From NCBI GenBank assembly GCA_016187945.1, contig JACPIT010000016.1, positions 1-64,000 of the forward strand: 64,000 nucleotides of DNA. Direction: 5' to 3'. Under the pieces are notes generated by a model. It searched no databases. It had not been told where the DNA came from and saw only the letters and a program-made list of their open reading frames with translations. Position numbers and translations under genes: made by a program. This stretch comes from Opitutia bacterium (lineage in GTDB: Bacteria; Verrucomicrobiota; Verrucomicrobiia; Opitutales; Opitutaceae). Position 1 is the stretch's first letter; every line of letters starts with the position of its first letter. Shown piece after piece: positions 32,560 through 41,538 of this stretch.

Positions 32560-34824
32560 ATGACATTCCGGGAAATCCTTCTCTCCCACCTCGGTCACCG
32601 CGACTACGTCCCGACCTCCCTCGAACGCCTCGGCCGCGACCTTCACCTCAACACCAAGGATCGCCGTAAGCTCGCCCACGCCGCGCGCGAACTGATCCGC
32701 ACCGGCCGCATCGTCCTCGTCAAAGGCGACCGCCTCTGCCTCCCGCAGGAGGCCGATCTCATCACCGGCCGCATCAGCTTCCGCCAAACCGGCTCCGCCA
32801 TCGTCATCCCCGAAGGCAAGGTCAACTCGCCCGAGCGCCAGCAAGCCATCCAGATCGCCGCCGAAAACACCGGCGTCGCGCTGCACGGCGACACCGTCGT
32901 CGTCCGCCTCATCACCGGCCGCGAGCGCGATCAATTTCGCTTCCTCAAACCCGACGAGCGCGCCGGCCGCGTCATCGAAGTCCTGGACCGGAAGAACGAC
33001 ACCACCACCGGCACGCTCCAGCGCGGTCGCACGTATTTCTACGTGATGCCCGACGACCCGCGCATCGGTCACGACATCATCGTCGACGACCCGATGCGTT
33101 CGAAACTCCGCCCGATGCCCGTTGTCGGCGACAAGGTCGTCGTCCGCATCGGCGAGTGGAAGGACCGTTCCCAAAGCCCCGAAGGCGAGATCGTCGAAAA
33201 ACTCGGCCGCGCCTTCGAGCCGCGCGCCGAACTCGCCGCGATCTACCACAAATACAACCTCTCGCCCGCGTTCCCGCCCGACGTCATCCGCGAAGCCGCC
33301 GCGCTCCCCAGCGCCGTCCGCTCCCAGGAACTCGCCGGCCGCCTCGACTACCGCGCGATCCCGACGTTCACGATCGACCCCGACGACGCCAAGGATTTCG
33401 ACGACGCCCTCTCGCTCGAATACCTCCCCGGGGGCGACATCCGCGTCGGCGTGCACATCGCCGACGTCAGCACCTACGTCCGCGCCGGCACCGCCCTCGA
33501 CCGCGAGGCCCAGCAACGCGGCAACTCCACCTACCTCGTCGGCAGCGTCGTGCCGATGCTCCCCGAAAAACTTTCCAACGGCCTCTGCTCGCTCGTCGAA
33601 GCGCAGGACCGCCTCACCAAGGCCGCGATCTTCACCTTCTCCTCCGGCGGGCGCCTGAAGAAAACCGAGTTCGCCAACACCGTCATCCGCTCGGTGAAGC
33701 GCCTCACTTACAAGCAGGCCTACGCGCTCATGTTCGAGGACAGCCTCGACGCCATCCGCCGCCTGCCCGTCCCGCCGAAACACCAGACCGGCTCCACCGG
33801 CCGCCTGCTCTCGTCGCTCTCGCACGAGGAACTCACGAGTCTCCAAACCTGGACGCGCCAGCTCTGGTCGATTGCCAAGAAACTCCGCGCCGAGCGTTTC
33901 AAACACGGCTCGCTCGACCTCGACATGCCCGAGACGAAAATCTTCGTCGACGCAGAGGGCTACGCCGACCGCATCGAGAAGATCGAGAACGACGAGAGCC
34001 ACCAGCTCATCGAGGAGTTCATGCTCCTCGCCAACGAAGCCGTCGCGCGCCTCACGCGCACGCAAAACCTCGCCTCGCTCTACCGCGTCCACGACGACCC
34101 CGACGAGGAACGCCTCGACGACCTCCGCCGCGAACTCGCCGGACAAGGCATCAAAGTCGGCGACCTCAACAAACGCGAAGAACTCGTGAAGCTCCTCGCG
34201 TTCCTGAAGGACCACCCGCAAGGCCACCTCCTCCGCGTCCAGGTGCTCCGCTCGATGCGCAAAGCCTGCTACCGCGCCACGCCCGACGGCCACTTCGGCC
34301 TCGCGAAGCAGGACTACACGCATTTCACCTCGCCGATCCGCCGCTACTCCGACCTCGTCGTCCACCGCGTCTTCGAGCACTACCTCGTGAAATTCGAAGG
34401 CTATCCGCCCGCCGGTGGAGGCGGAGCCATCAGCTCCGCGGGTTACAACATTGCTCGCGCTGAAAGCCTCGCCGAGCACCTCTCGCTCACCGAGATCAAC
34501 AGCACCGAAGCCGAGCGCGACTCCGTGAAGGTGAAGCTCGCCGAGTTCTTCGAACGCGAAGTGGAGAAAAAGAAAAAGACGCGCTTCAAGGCCGTCATCA
34601 CCGACGTCCGCAACCACGGCTTCTTCGTCGAGCTCGCCGCCGCCGGCGCCTTCGGCCTCGTGCCGATCTCGTCGCTCCAGGACGACTTCTACCAGCTCAA
34701 CCCGAGCGGCACGGCCTTCATCGGCCGCAAGACGAAGCGCAAATTCGAACTCGGCCGCACGATCGAAGTCACCGTCCTCCGCGTCGACCGCCAGAAGCGC
34801 ATGCTGGATTTCACGGTGCCGTGA
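32560..34824 (+). CDS. rnr: Ribonuclease R (RNB family 3'-5' exoribonuclease)
   Basis: A 754-residue protein with a winged-helix N-terminus (MTFREILLSHLGHRDYVPTS), two cold-shock-type OB folds, the RNB catalytic domain and a C-terminal S1 domain. The catalytic Asp cluster is in TFTIDPDDAKDFDDALSLEY. Other RNB landmarks are KLSNGLCSLVEAQDR and YTHFTSPIRRYSDL. The S1 domain is about KTRFKAVITDVRNHGFFVEL to the end. RNase R degrades structured RNA and takes part in rRNA, tmRNA and mRNA turnover. Start is the first ATG after the divergent ndk region, 234 bases from ndk. The length is slightly below that of the E. coli enzyme. Confidence 0.93.
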   Translation: MTFREILLSHLGHRDYVPTSLERLGRDLHLNTKDRRKLAHAARELIRTGRIVLVKGDRLCLPQEADLITGRISFRQTGSAIVIPEGKVNSPERQQAIQIAAENTGVALHGDTVVVRLITGRERDQFRFLKPDERAGRVIEVLDRKNDTTTGTLQRGRTYFYVMPDDPRIGHDIIVDDPMRSKLRPMPVVGDKVVVRIGEWKDRSQSPEGEIVEKLGRAFEPRAELAAIYHKYNLSPAFPPDVIREAAALPSAVRSQELAGRLDYRAIPTFTIDPDDAKDFDDALSLEYLPGGDIRVGVHIADVSTYVRAGTALDREAQQRGNSTYLVGSVVPMLPEKLSNGLCSLVEAQDRLTKAAIFTFSSGGRLKKTEFANTVIRSVKRLTYKQAYALMFEDSLDAIRRLPVPPKHQTGSTGRLLSSLSHEELTSLQTWTRQLWSIAKKLRAERFKHGSLDLDMPETKIFVDAEGYADRIEKIENDESHQLIEEFMLLANEAVARLTRTQNLASLYRVHDDPDEERLDDLRRELAGQGIKVGDLNKREELVKLLAFLKDHPQGHLLRVQVLRSMRKACYRATPDGHFGLAKQDYTHFTSPIRRYSDLVVHRVFEHYLVKFEGYPPAGGGGAISSAGYNIARAESLAEHLSLTEINSTEAERDSVKVKLAEFFEREVEKKKKTRFKAVITDVRNHGFFVELAAAGAFGLVPISSLQDDFYQLNPSGTAFIGRKTKRKFELGRTIEVTVLRVDRQKRMLDFTVP

Positions 34825-34846
34825 GATTGAGTTCACCATCTCCCAT

Positions 34847-35302
34847 ATGGACTGGCTCGAATTGATCCCTGAATTTCGCGACGGAGCGTTTCTCATCGTC
34901 GGCGCGCTCATTGGATATCTTGCGAGCGTCGCGATGTGGCGTCGTCAATTGGCGGAGGAGCGCCGGCGCCGCACGGAGGATCACGTGGTTCGCGCGATTT
35001 CACTGTGCGTAGCTAGCCTGACATATGCCCGAGCAATCATCTTTGCTAAGAAGAGCGGAGACATCGCATCGCTACCCGAAAATCCCGTAGACGAGTTGAT
35101 GGCAATCGTCGGCCTACATTTTCACGAAGCTAATCCTTTGGTTCAAAAACTACACGAGAAGCAACAGGGGTTATTCGCCTATCCAGCGTCGAACGCAGAC
35201 GCAGCGGAGCGCATGCTAGAAATCGCTCGAGAAATGCCTCCAATCGTGAACCAACTCTCGAAGCAACTCGGCGCAATTCCGGACCGTTTTCCGAGAGCCT
35301 GA
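34847..35302 (+). CDS. Orphan small membrane protein
   Basis: A 151-residue protein with an N-terminal membrane segment (about residues 14-29, FLIVGALIGYLASVA) followed by an Arg/Glu-rich helix and a helical C-terminal domain (PLVQKLHEKQQGLF, MPPIVNQLSKQLG). The gene is visibly A+T-richer than rnr before it and the regulator after it, which suggests recent acquisition or relaxed constraint. The start lies 22 bases after rnr, so it could ride on that transcript. The family is not recognised. A similar anchor-plus-helix design is present in the island at 8672-9127. Confidence 0.6.
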   Translation: MDWLELIPEFRDGAFLIVGALIGYLASVAMWRRQLAEERRRRTEDHVVRAISLCVASLTYARAIIFAKKSGDIASLPENPVDELMAIVGLHFHEANPLVQKLHEKQQGLFAYPASNADAAERMLEIAREMPPIVNQLSKQLGAIPDRFPRA

Positions 35303-35498
35303 GAAATTAGAGCGATCCAGCCCGCGGAGTTCGTAAGTCGAGAACTTGACCCTGCTGTCAAGTGGCTGCCCCGTGAGCGGCCACGTTGTCGCTTCGCTCC
35401 AACGCGGCTACGACTCCCTTCGAACGCTTTACGCCGCCGACACCGCGAGCTTGCCTGACATCCGCCCGCGCGCCTCACTGCGCTTCGTTTTTCCTGCG

Positions 35499-36974
35499 AT
35501 GGCTTCCGACGCTCTCCCTCTCGCCCGTCGCGAGATCCTGCTCCTCGAAGATGACCCCGCGCTCCGGCGCCGGCTCGTCGCGACGCTGCGCGCACTCGGC
35601 GGCGAAGTCTCCGAAGCCACCAACCTCGCCGAAGCGCGCCGGCTGTTGCGCGACCTGAGCTTCGATTTCGCGCTCGTCGACCTGCACCTGCCCGACGGCG
35701 ACGCGCTCATGCTGTTGCGCGAGGGCGTGTTTTCGGAAAACACCGGCGTCGTCGTCATGACCGCGTTCGGCGGCATCCCGCAGGCGGTCGAGGCGATGCG
35801 CCTCGGCGCCGGCGACTACCTCACGAAACCCTTCGAGCCCGAGGCGCTGCCGGTCGCGTTCCTCCGCTGCCGCCAGCAACGCACCGCGGCGCGCCGCACC
35901 GAGCACCAGAACGCCACCGGCACCGACGGCGCGGAACTCTTCTTCGGCCACAGCCTCGACGCCGTGCGTCGCCAGCTCGACACGATCCTCGCCGCCGAAC
36001 GCCGCCTCGAACGCCGCCTGCCGCCCGTGCTCATCGAAGGCGAAACCGGCACCGGCAAAACCGCGCTCGCCCGCTGGCTGCATCGCCACGGCCCGCGCGC
36101 CGCCGAGCCGTTCATCGCCGTCAACTGCGCCGCGTTGCCCGAGCAGCTCGCCGAGTCCGAACTCTTCGGCCACGAGCGCGGCGCGTTCACCGACGCCCGC
36201 ACCGCGCGCACCGGTCTCTTCGAAGCCGCCGACGGCGGCACGCTTTTCCTCGACGAGATCGCGTCGCTCTCGCCCGCGATCCAGGCGAAGGTGCTCGTCG
36301 CGATCGAGGACGGCCGCATCCGCCGCCTCGGTTCGAACAAGGAAATCGCCATCGACGCGCGCCTCATCGCCGCCAGCAACCGCCCGCTGCGCGCCCTCGC
36401 CGAGACCGGCGGCTTCCGCGACGACCTCTATCAGCGCCTCGATCTCCTGCACGTCACGCTGCCGCCGCTGCGCGAGCGCGGCGCTGACATCGTCGCCCTC
36501 GCGCGCCAACTCCTCGCCGCCACGGCGAAACGCCACCGCCTCCGCGCGCTCACCATCTCCGACGACGGCGCGCGCCGCCTCCAAGCCCAGCGCTGGTCCG
36601 GCAACGTCCGCGAGCTCGCCCACGAGATCGAGCGCGCCGTGATCTTCGGCCAAACCGGCGCGCCCCTCGACTTCGCGCACCTGCCCGCCGCGCCGAGTAG
36701 CGCCGGCGTCTCACCCGCCTCCGGCTCGTCCGCCTCTTCCGCCGACGCGCAACCGCTCCACGACTGGCGCAACCCCGCCTGGCGCCTGCCCGAATCCGGT
36801 TTCTCCCTCGACGCGATCACGACCGCGCTCATCGACGACGCCCTGCGCGAGACCGGCGGCAACGTCTCCGCCGCCGCGCGCCGGCTCGGCGTGACGCGCC
36901 AATTCCTGCGCTACCGCCTCGAAGGCGGCACCGGCGAAGCGTCCGACGCCGCCAGCCGCGAAGCGAAGTTGTAG
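35499..36974 (+). CDS. NtrC-type sigma-54-dependent response regulator
   Basis: A 491-residue protein in the standard order: receiver (about 12-130, Asp in FALVDLHLPDGDALML, K in DYLTKPF), AAA+ sigma-54 activator domain (about 145-385, Walker A GETGTGKT, Walker B GGTLFLDEIASL, switch Arg region), and a Fis-type HTH at the end (GNVSAAARRLGVTRQFLRYR). The sigma-54 contact loop GAFTGA reads GAFTDA (in HERGAFTDART). That substitution occurs in some family members but can alter or abolish sigma-54 contact. The cognate kinase is not adjacent; a candidate is the kinase at 40131. Its stop codon TAG lies inside a repeat that begins at 36971. Confidence 0.85.
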   Translation: MASDALPLARREILLLEDDPALRRRLVATLRALGGEVSEATNLAEARRLLRDLSFDFALVDLHLPDGDALMLLREGVFSENTGVVVMTAFGGIPQAVEAMRLGAGDYLTKPFEPEALPVAFLRCRQQRTAARRTEHQNATGTDGAELFFGHSLDAVRRQLDTILAAERRLERRLPPVLIEGETGTGKTALARWLHRHGPRAAEPFIAVNCAALPEQLAESELFGHERGAFTDARTARTGLFEAADGGTLFLDEIASLSPAIQAKVLVAIEDGRIRRLGSNKEIAIDARLIAASNRPLRALAETGGFRDDLYQRLDLLHVTLPPLRERGADIVALARQLLAATAKRHRLRALTISDDGARRLQAQRWSGNVRELAHEIERAVIFGQTGAPLDFAHLPAAPSSAGVSPASGSSASSADAQPLHDWRNPAWRLPESGFSLDAITTALIDDALRETGGNVSAAARRLGVTRQFLRYRLEGGTGEASDAASREAKL

Positions 36975-37064
36975 CGGCTTTACGCCGCGATTGCTGCGCT
37001 CTCGGCACCGCGTTCGGTCGCGCCATGCACCTCGCACCAATCGCGGCGTAAAGCCGCTCCTACA
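36971..37064. repeat. GTAG-bounded inverted repeat (REP-like), family A
   Basis: TGTAGCGGCTTTACGCCGCG (36971-36990) is matched by CGCGGCGTAAAGCCGCTCCTACA (ending 37064), with a variable centre. The same stem occurs at 45137-45212 and 62326-62430. The outermost bases are GTAG and CTAC. It directly supplies the TAG stop codon of the preceding gene. Confidence 0.8.
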
Positions 37065-37084
37065 TTCCCGCCGAAATGCCTCGG

Positions 37085-37147
37085 AGTAGCGCGGTGCTTC
37101 AGCCCGCGCCGAAAAACTCCCCAGCGCGAGCGAAAGCACCGCGCTAC
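37085..37147. repeat. GTAG-bounded inverted repeat (REP-like), family B
   Basis: GTAGCGCGGTGCTTCAGCCC at 37085 is paired at the far end with GAAAGCACCGCGCTAC (ending 37147). The same stem occurs at 45233-45294. The flanking GTAG/CTAC is shared with family A, but the stem differs. Confidence 0.8.
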
Positions 37148-37205
37148 TCGCCACTCCCGCTCCCGCTCGCCGCTCCCGCCCCTTATCGGCCGCGACGCCA
37201 CTCCC

Positions 37206-37236
37206 CGGAACGGCGATATAATATCGCCGCTCCTAC
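37206..37236. repeat. Short REP-like palindrome
   Basis: CGGCGATATAATATCGCCG is a perfect dyad with the flank GCTCCTAC on its right, as in family A. It is probably a solo or partial copy of the family A repeat. Confidence 0.55.
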
Positions 37237-37476
37237 GCTCCCTCGCGCTGGAGCACCGCACCGCTTTGGGTTTTCCGCCGCCTGCGCGAAACTCCCTCTT
37301 GGCTGCATGCAGCCGCTCGCGCGCATTTTCGGCCGGTTGCGCTGGCTGCCTTCAGCCAACCGCGCCGCTCCGCGCGCGTCGGAAAATTCCCCGCATTCAC
37401 CGTATCGCGCTGAACCACGCCGCGTTGAGCGCACCGCACCGCACCTTGGCACGCGACTGGCAAAGAGGCCGGCGCA

Positions 37477-38130
37477 ATGACCCTCAAATCGCTCCTCCCC
37501 ACCCTCGCCCTCTTCGCGACCGTCAGCGCCGCCACCGTGGCCTCCGCCGCCGTCTACGTCGACGTCACCGCCGCGAAACTCGAAATCTCCGGCACGCCGG
37601 CGATCGGCGACATCGGCGCAAAACTCGACGACGACCTTCCGTCCAGCGCCGTCACTTTTGCGGTCGGCTACGAAGTCACTCCGCGCATCGCGGTCGAGCT
37701 GCGCTACAGCGACCTCGGCGACATCCGCATCAACAAAGTTTCGCCGGTCTGGGCGCTCTTTCCGCCCTCCGGCGCCGTCGCCCAGACGCTGCGCTACTAT
37801 CGCTACAAGCAATCGACCCAGCTCTACACGATCGCCCTCCCGATCAAGTTGATCGCCCACGGCCCGTTCTCGCTTTCGATCGCGCCGCTCGCCCACTTCG
37901 ATCGTTCGGAGATCACGCTGACCGACCTCTGGGTAAACGTGCAAACGTTCGCTCCTCAACCGCCGACGATCGCCTACCGCGACACGCGCGCGAAACTTCA
38001 CGTCGGCGGCGAACTGAAGCTCGCCTACCGTTTCAGCGATCACGTCGGCGTGCACGCGAGCTACAGCTATTCCGCGCTCGAAACCTACGACGCGCACCTG
38101 ATCGGCGCCGGCCTCGAGGTCCGCTTCTGA
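37477..38130 (+). CDS. OmpW-like outer-membrane beta-barrel protein
   Basis: A 217-residue protein with a signal peptide (about 1-24, cleaved near ASA). The mature part alternates strands and short turns (FAVGYEVTPRIAVELRYSDL, IALPIKLIAHGPFSLSIAPL, LAYRFSDHVGVHASYSYS) and ends with the aromatic residue typical of barrel proteins (EVRF). The pattern resembles the OmpW/opacity-protein type of eight-stranded barrel, though no motif is diagnostic. It should sit in the outer membrane. It stands alone between two repeat-rich intergenic regions. Confidence 0.75.
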   Translation: MTLKSLLPTLALFATVSAATVASAAVYVDVTAAKLEISGTPAIGDIGAKLDDDLPSSAVTFAVGYEVTPRIAVELRYSDLGDIRINKVSPVWALFPPSGAVAQTLRYYRYKQSTQLYTIALPIKLIAHGPFSLSIAPLAHFDRSEITLTDLWVNVQTFAPQPPTIAYRDTRAKLHVGGELKLAYRFSDHVGVHASYSYSALETYDAHLIGAGLEVRF

Positions 38131-38266
38131 ATTTAAGCCCCGGGGCAACCGCCCGTCGCTTCATTGGTGCGTCCGTCTGGTCGGCGAGCTCCATAGGCGG
38201 CGGGCGCCCGGGGCGACTCTCCTGCGCGCTCGACTTGCGCGCGGCCAACCCCTGAATTGTCCCATC

Positions 38267-39814
38267 GTGTCCGCTGCCGTCACCCGCTTCGCCGCGCGTC
38301 TCGCGTTCGCCGCCCTCCTCGCGCAATCCCCCGCGCTGCTTCGCGCGCAAACCGACGCTTCGATCGCCGGCCAAGGCGCCGCCGCGGGCGGCGGCGCGCC
38401 GCAATCCCGCCCCGTGCCGCGCGACCCGAACTTCATGCGCGACGCGCAACATTTCCCCGGACTGGCCAACCAATCCGCGCTCACCGAACTGATGCCGGTC
38501 TATTTCCCCGCGACCGTGCCAGCGCTCGAAACCGAACTCCCGTCCGCTCCCGCCGTGCGCGATCCGCTCTGGAGCGAGCTCGCCGGCGAAACCAACGAGC
38601 TCTTCTTCGCGCCGCTCAGCACGCGCCTCGCCAAGGGCGGCCTCGACCGCCGCCAGCGCGAGCGCCTCGAACTCTACCGCCGCAAACGCACCGCCGCGCT
38701 CGCCGAGTTGCGCCAGTCGCTCGCCGCCGCCGAATCCGGCGCCACGCCCACGGCTCCCGCCGACGCGACTCTTGCCGAACTCGCCGCGACGGCCGATGCC
38801 CTGCGACACGACCTCTACCGCGGCGGCTTCCTCGTCGCCGACGCCGATTGGAACCAGCACCGCAACTGGCGCCTCGGCGATCCCGGCAGCAAACGCACCG
38901 CCCAAGAACTCCTCGCCGACGAACTCGCCGTGCTGCGTGCCGCTACGTTCTACCAGGAGGGACTCTCCACGTCTCAGCGTCAGCTCCTCCGCGAAATCGT
39001 CATCGAAATTGCCGCATCGCTCGGCGACACCGACACCGCGCTGGCCGCCTCCGATTTCGCGCCGGACGAGACGATTTTCTTCCTGCCGCACGGCTCGCGC
39101 CTCCGCGTGCCAGCCGACATCCCCGCCGCGCTCGCCGCGCAGCTCGACGCCTTCACCGCGGAGAAACGCGCTCTCAAACGCGAGCTGCGCGACGCGCTCT
39201 TCGCGCTCGACCGCGAGAGCGACTCGAAACGCGAACGCGCCCTCCGCGAACTCGCCGCGCAACAGGAACCGCGTTTCCGCGCCCTCGAAACGTCCGCCGA
39301 AGCGATCCGCCGCGAACTCGCCCGCGTCACCGCCGCGCGCCCCGCGGCTCCGCGCTCGAATCTGCCGCCCGAACTCGAGCAGCGCATCGAAGCCTATCTC
39401 CGCAACAAGGCCAGCCTCCAGCGCGTCGCCCGCCAGCAAGCGCAGTCCGACGGCGCCCCGGCGAACGCGAAGAAACCGCCCTCCGCCGAAGCCGCCCGAG
39501 CCGCGCTGGCGGCATTCGAAGCCGAAAATCGCAACCGCATCGCCGCCCTCGCCGCCGAAGCCCGCGCGTTGCGCGAAGAGGTCGCCCGCGTCTCCGCCAA
39601 CTCACCGGCCGGCGCCACCAAATCCGTCGACACTCTGCTCGCCGACTTCGCCGCGGCGTTCAAGCAGCAGCAGTTGCAGGCGCTCTATCAGGATTACCGC
39701 ACCGCCGTGCTGCAACCCGGCCTCCGTCCCGCGCAACGCGACCTGCTCTTCAACGCCGCCGTCGCCGCGCTCGACCTCACCGGCCTCAAGGACTGGCAGG
39801 CCGTCCCCGAATGA
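38267..39814 (+). CDS. Ala/Arg-rich secreted coiled-coil protein
   Basis: A 515-residue protein with a signal peptide ending near LRAQ. The body is dominated by Ala/Arg/Glu/Leu heptads (for example LARVTAARPAAPRSNL and ELEQRIEAYLRNKASLQRV), suggesting long coiled coils, plus a short region with FFLPHGSRLRVPADIPA. There are no enzyme motifs. It ends at 39814, followed by a repeat-bearing gap and then the sensor kinase at 40131. A periplasmic or envelope scaffold is plausible. I do not recognise the family. Confidence 0.65.
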   Translation: MSAAVTRFAARLAFAALLAQSPALLRAQTDASIAGQGAAAGGGAPQSRPVPRDPNFMRDAQHFPGLANQSALTELMPVYFPATVPALETELPSAPAVRDPLWSELAGETNELFFAPLSTRLAKGGLDRRQRERLELYRRKRTAALAELRQSLAAAESGATPTAPADATLAELAATADALRHDLYRGGFLVADADWNQHRNWRLGDPGSKRTAQELLADELAVLRAATFYQEGLSTSQRQLLREIVIEIAASLGDTDTALAASDFAPDETIFFLPHGSRLRVPADIPAALAAQLDAFTAEKRALKRELRDALFALDRESDSKRERALRELAAQQEPRFRALETSAEAIRRELARVTAARPAAPRSNLPPELEQRIEAYLRNKASLQRVARQQAQSDGAPANAKKPPSAEAARAALAAFEAENRNRIAALAAEARALREEVARVSANSPAGATKSVDTLLADFAAAFKQQQLQALYQDYRTAVLQPGLRPAQRDLLFNAAVAALDLTGLKDWQAVPE

Positions 39815-40130
39815 ACCCGACGCACCGCACCACCGAACGTCTCCGCGCCAACCAGCCTCGTCACCGTGCGACTCGCCGCGTAGCGGAAGCCGTGAGGCTT
39901 TCGGCGTGGAGCAGCAACCGTGAGGCTTTCGCGAGTCACCCGACGCACCTCGCCACCGAACGTCTCCGCGTCAACCGGCCTCCTCGCCGCGTAGCGGAAG
40001 CCGTCAGGCTTTCGCGAATCACACGTCGCGAAATTCTCACGAATTCCGCTACCACGCTACTTAGCCCACCCCCCTTTCGCGCACGATTGAGGCTGGCCGC
40101 ACGCCTCAGCGTCCACCCGCTTTCATCCGC
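39815..40130. other. 316-base intergenic region with a direct duplication
   Basis: Between the Ala-rich protein and the kinase lies a duplication of about 85-90 bp: 39812-39903 and 39936-40020 share CACCGAACGTCTCCGCG and CTCGCCGCGTAGCGGAAGCC with a few substitutions. An additional copy of GTGAGGCTTTCG occurs between them. The rest has no recognisable gene or RNA. A promoter for the kinase should be here but is not identified. Confidence 0.65.
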
Positions 40131-41516
40131 ATGATGTTCCGCACCGCGCTGCCCGCTCGCGCCACCCTGATCGCCGCGATCCTCGGCGCCGGCGCCGTGC
40201 TTTTGGCGATCTTCGCGGCGCTGCTCTTCTATTTCCGCGGCGGTCTGCATCGCGAAATCCGCCGCACTGTCATCGGCCGCGACTCCGCCGTCCTCGCGCC
40301 TGTCGCGCGGCAGCAAATCGCCGTTGCCAGCCGCCGCGTCGCGCCCCGCACGCTGCGCACCCCGGAACTCCTCGATGCCGTGCTGCCGACGGCCCAGCAG
40401 GACGGCATGCTCGCCGTCGCGGTGTTCAACGAGCAGGGCGATCTCCTGCGCGCCGTGCCCGACACGTTGCTTTTCGCCGAACTCGCGACGACCGACTACG
40501 TCACGCTGCTCGGCAACGCCCCGATCACGCGCTACCACGCGGAGTTTCCTCTCGACCGCTATTTCCGCGGCGCGCAGCCCGGCGCCACCGCGCCCGTGCT
40601 CGAGGTGCTGCTCCCGCTCGTCGAGCCCGGTCGCGCGCAACCGAGCGGCTTCGCCCAATACTACATCGACGCGCGCAGCCTCGCCGGCGAACTCGCCGCG
40701 ATCGACAGCCGCCTCGACGGCCACACTTGGGCGATCCTCGGCGCCGGCGCCATCGCCGCCGCGCTCGTCCTCGGCGGCGCATGCGTCGGCCTGTTGCGCG
40801 CGCAGCGCCTCGTCGCCGAGCGCAACGAACGTCTCGCCCGCGCCAATCTCGAGCTGACGCTCGCCGCCAAAGCCTCCGCGCTCGGCCAGATCACGTCGCA
40901 CTTAATCCACGGTTTGCAGGGATCGGTCGCGAGTCTCCGCTCGGCCGTTGCGAGCGCACCCGCGGCGCAGCCTGACTGGGAATCGGCCGCCTTCCACGCC
41001 GAGCGCATGCAGTCGCTCATCACCGAGGTGGTCGCGCTGCTCGCGGACATGCGCACTGGCGCGACGTATGAAATTTCCGCCGACGAACTCGCCGCGCTCA
41101 TCCGCCAGCGCGGCGAAGCGCACGCCAACCCGCGCGGCGTGCAGCTCGATGTCGTCAACCGCACCCGCCGCCCGCTCGACAACCACCGCGGCAGTCTCCT
41201 CTGCCTGATCGCCGCCAACCTCGTGCAAAACGCCGCGCGCGCCTCCGCACCCGGCCAGTCGGTGGTCGTCGAGCTGACGGAGGTCGGCGACGAAGTGCAG
41301 CTCCACGTCACCGATCGCGGCACCGGCGTCGCGCCTGAATTGTTGCCGCGGCTCTTCACGCCGGGCGCGAGCGGCGGCGGCGGCACCGGCCTCGGCCTCT
41401 CGATCAGCCGGCTGCTCGCACGTCAGATGGAAGGCGATCTCGAACTCGTCTCCACCGGACCCGACGGCACGATCTTCCGCGCGCGCGTCGCCATCGGGCG
41501 TTTGCAAATCGCCTGA
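40131..41516 (+). CDS. Membrane sensor histidine kinase
   Basis: A 461-residue protein. Membrane segments at about 13-38 and 200-225 enclose a periplasmic sensor region. The phosphotransfer His lies in QITSHLIHGLQGSVASLRSA (about 258-262), a non-canonical H-box with H followed by GLQG instead of the usual E/N pattern. The ATP-binding domain has NLVQNAARAS, DRGTGVAPEL and GTGLGLSISRLLARQM. It is a candidate partner for the NtrC-type regulator at 35499 in the same local region, although they are not adjacent. The start may be at the first or second ATG (MMFR). Confidence 0.75.
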   Translation: MMFRTALPARATLIAAILGAGAVLLAIFAALLFYFRGGLHREIRRTVIGRDSAVLAPVARQQIAVASRRVAPRTLRTPELLDAVLPTAQQDGMLAVAVFNEQGDLLRAVPDTLLFAELATTDYVTLLGNAPITRYHAEFPLDRYFRGAQPGATAPVLEVLLPLVEPGRAQPSGFAQYYIDARSLAGELAAIDSRLDGHTWAILGAGAIAAALVLGGACVGLLRAQRLVAERNERLARANLELTLAAKASALGQITSHLIHGLQGSVASLRSAVASAPAAQPDWESAAFHAERMQSLITEVVALLADMRTGATYEISADELAALIRQRGEAHANPRGVQLDVVNRTRRPLDNHRGSLLCLIAANLVQNAARASAPGQSVVVELTEVGDEVQLHVTDRGTGVAPELLPRLFTPGASGGGGTGLGLSISRLLARQMEGDLELVSTGPDGTIFRARVAIGRLQIA

Positions 41517-41538
41517 TCGCGATTCCTCTTCGTCGGCG

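Larger units (their letters stand above)
36975..37476. other. 502-base intergenic region rich in palindromic repeats
   Basis: No gene is supported here. It holds REP-like elements at 36971-37064, 37085-37147 and a third one with the stem CGGCGATATAATATCGCCG at about 37206-37236. The rest (about 37240-37476) is G/C-rich, with no clear promoter or RNA, although the OmpW-like gene must be transcribed from it. I see no tRNA or ribozyme signature. Confidence 0.6.

Noticed and set aside
32377-34911. Long minus-strand open frame opposite rnr
   Set aside because: It mirrors the RNase R codons, is composed of repeated V/E/D-rich words and has no recognisable domain.
36971-37064. The family A repeat as a transcription terminator
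   Set aside because: The stem is G/C-rich but has no T run on either side, and the same sequence recurs elsewhere, including elements that lie within coding sequence.
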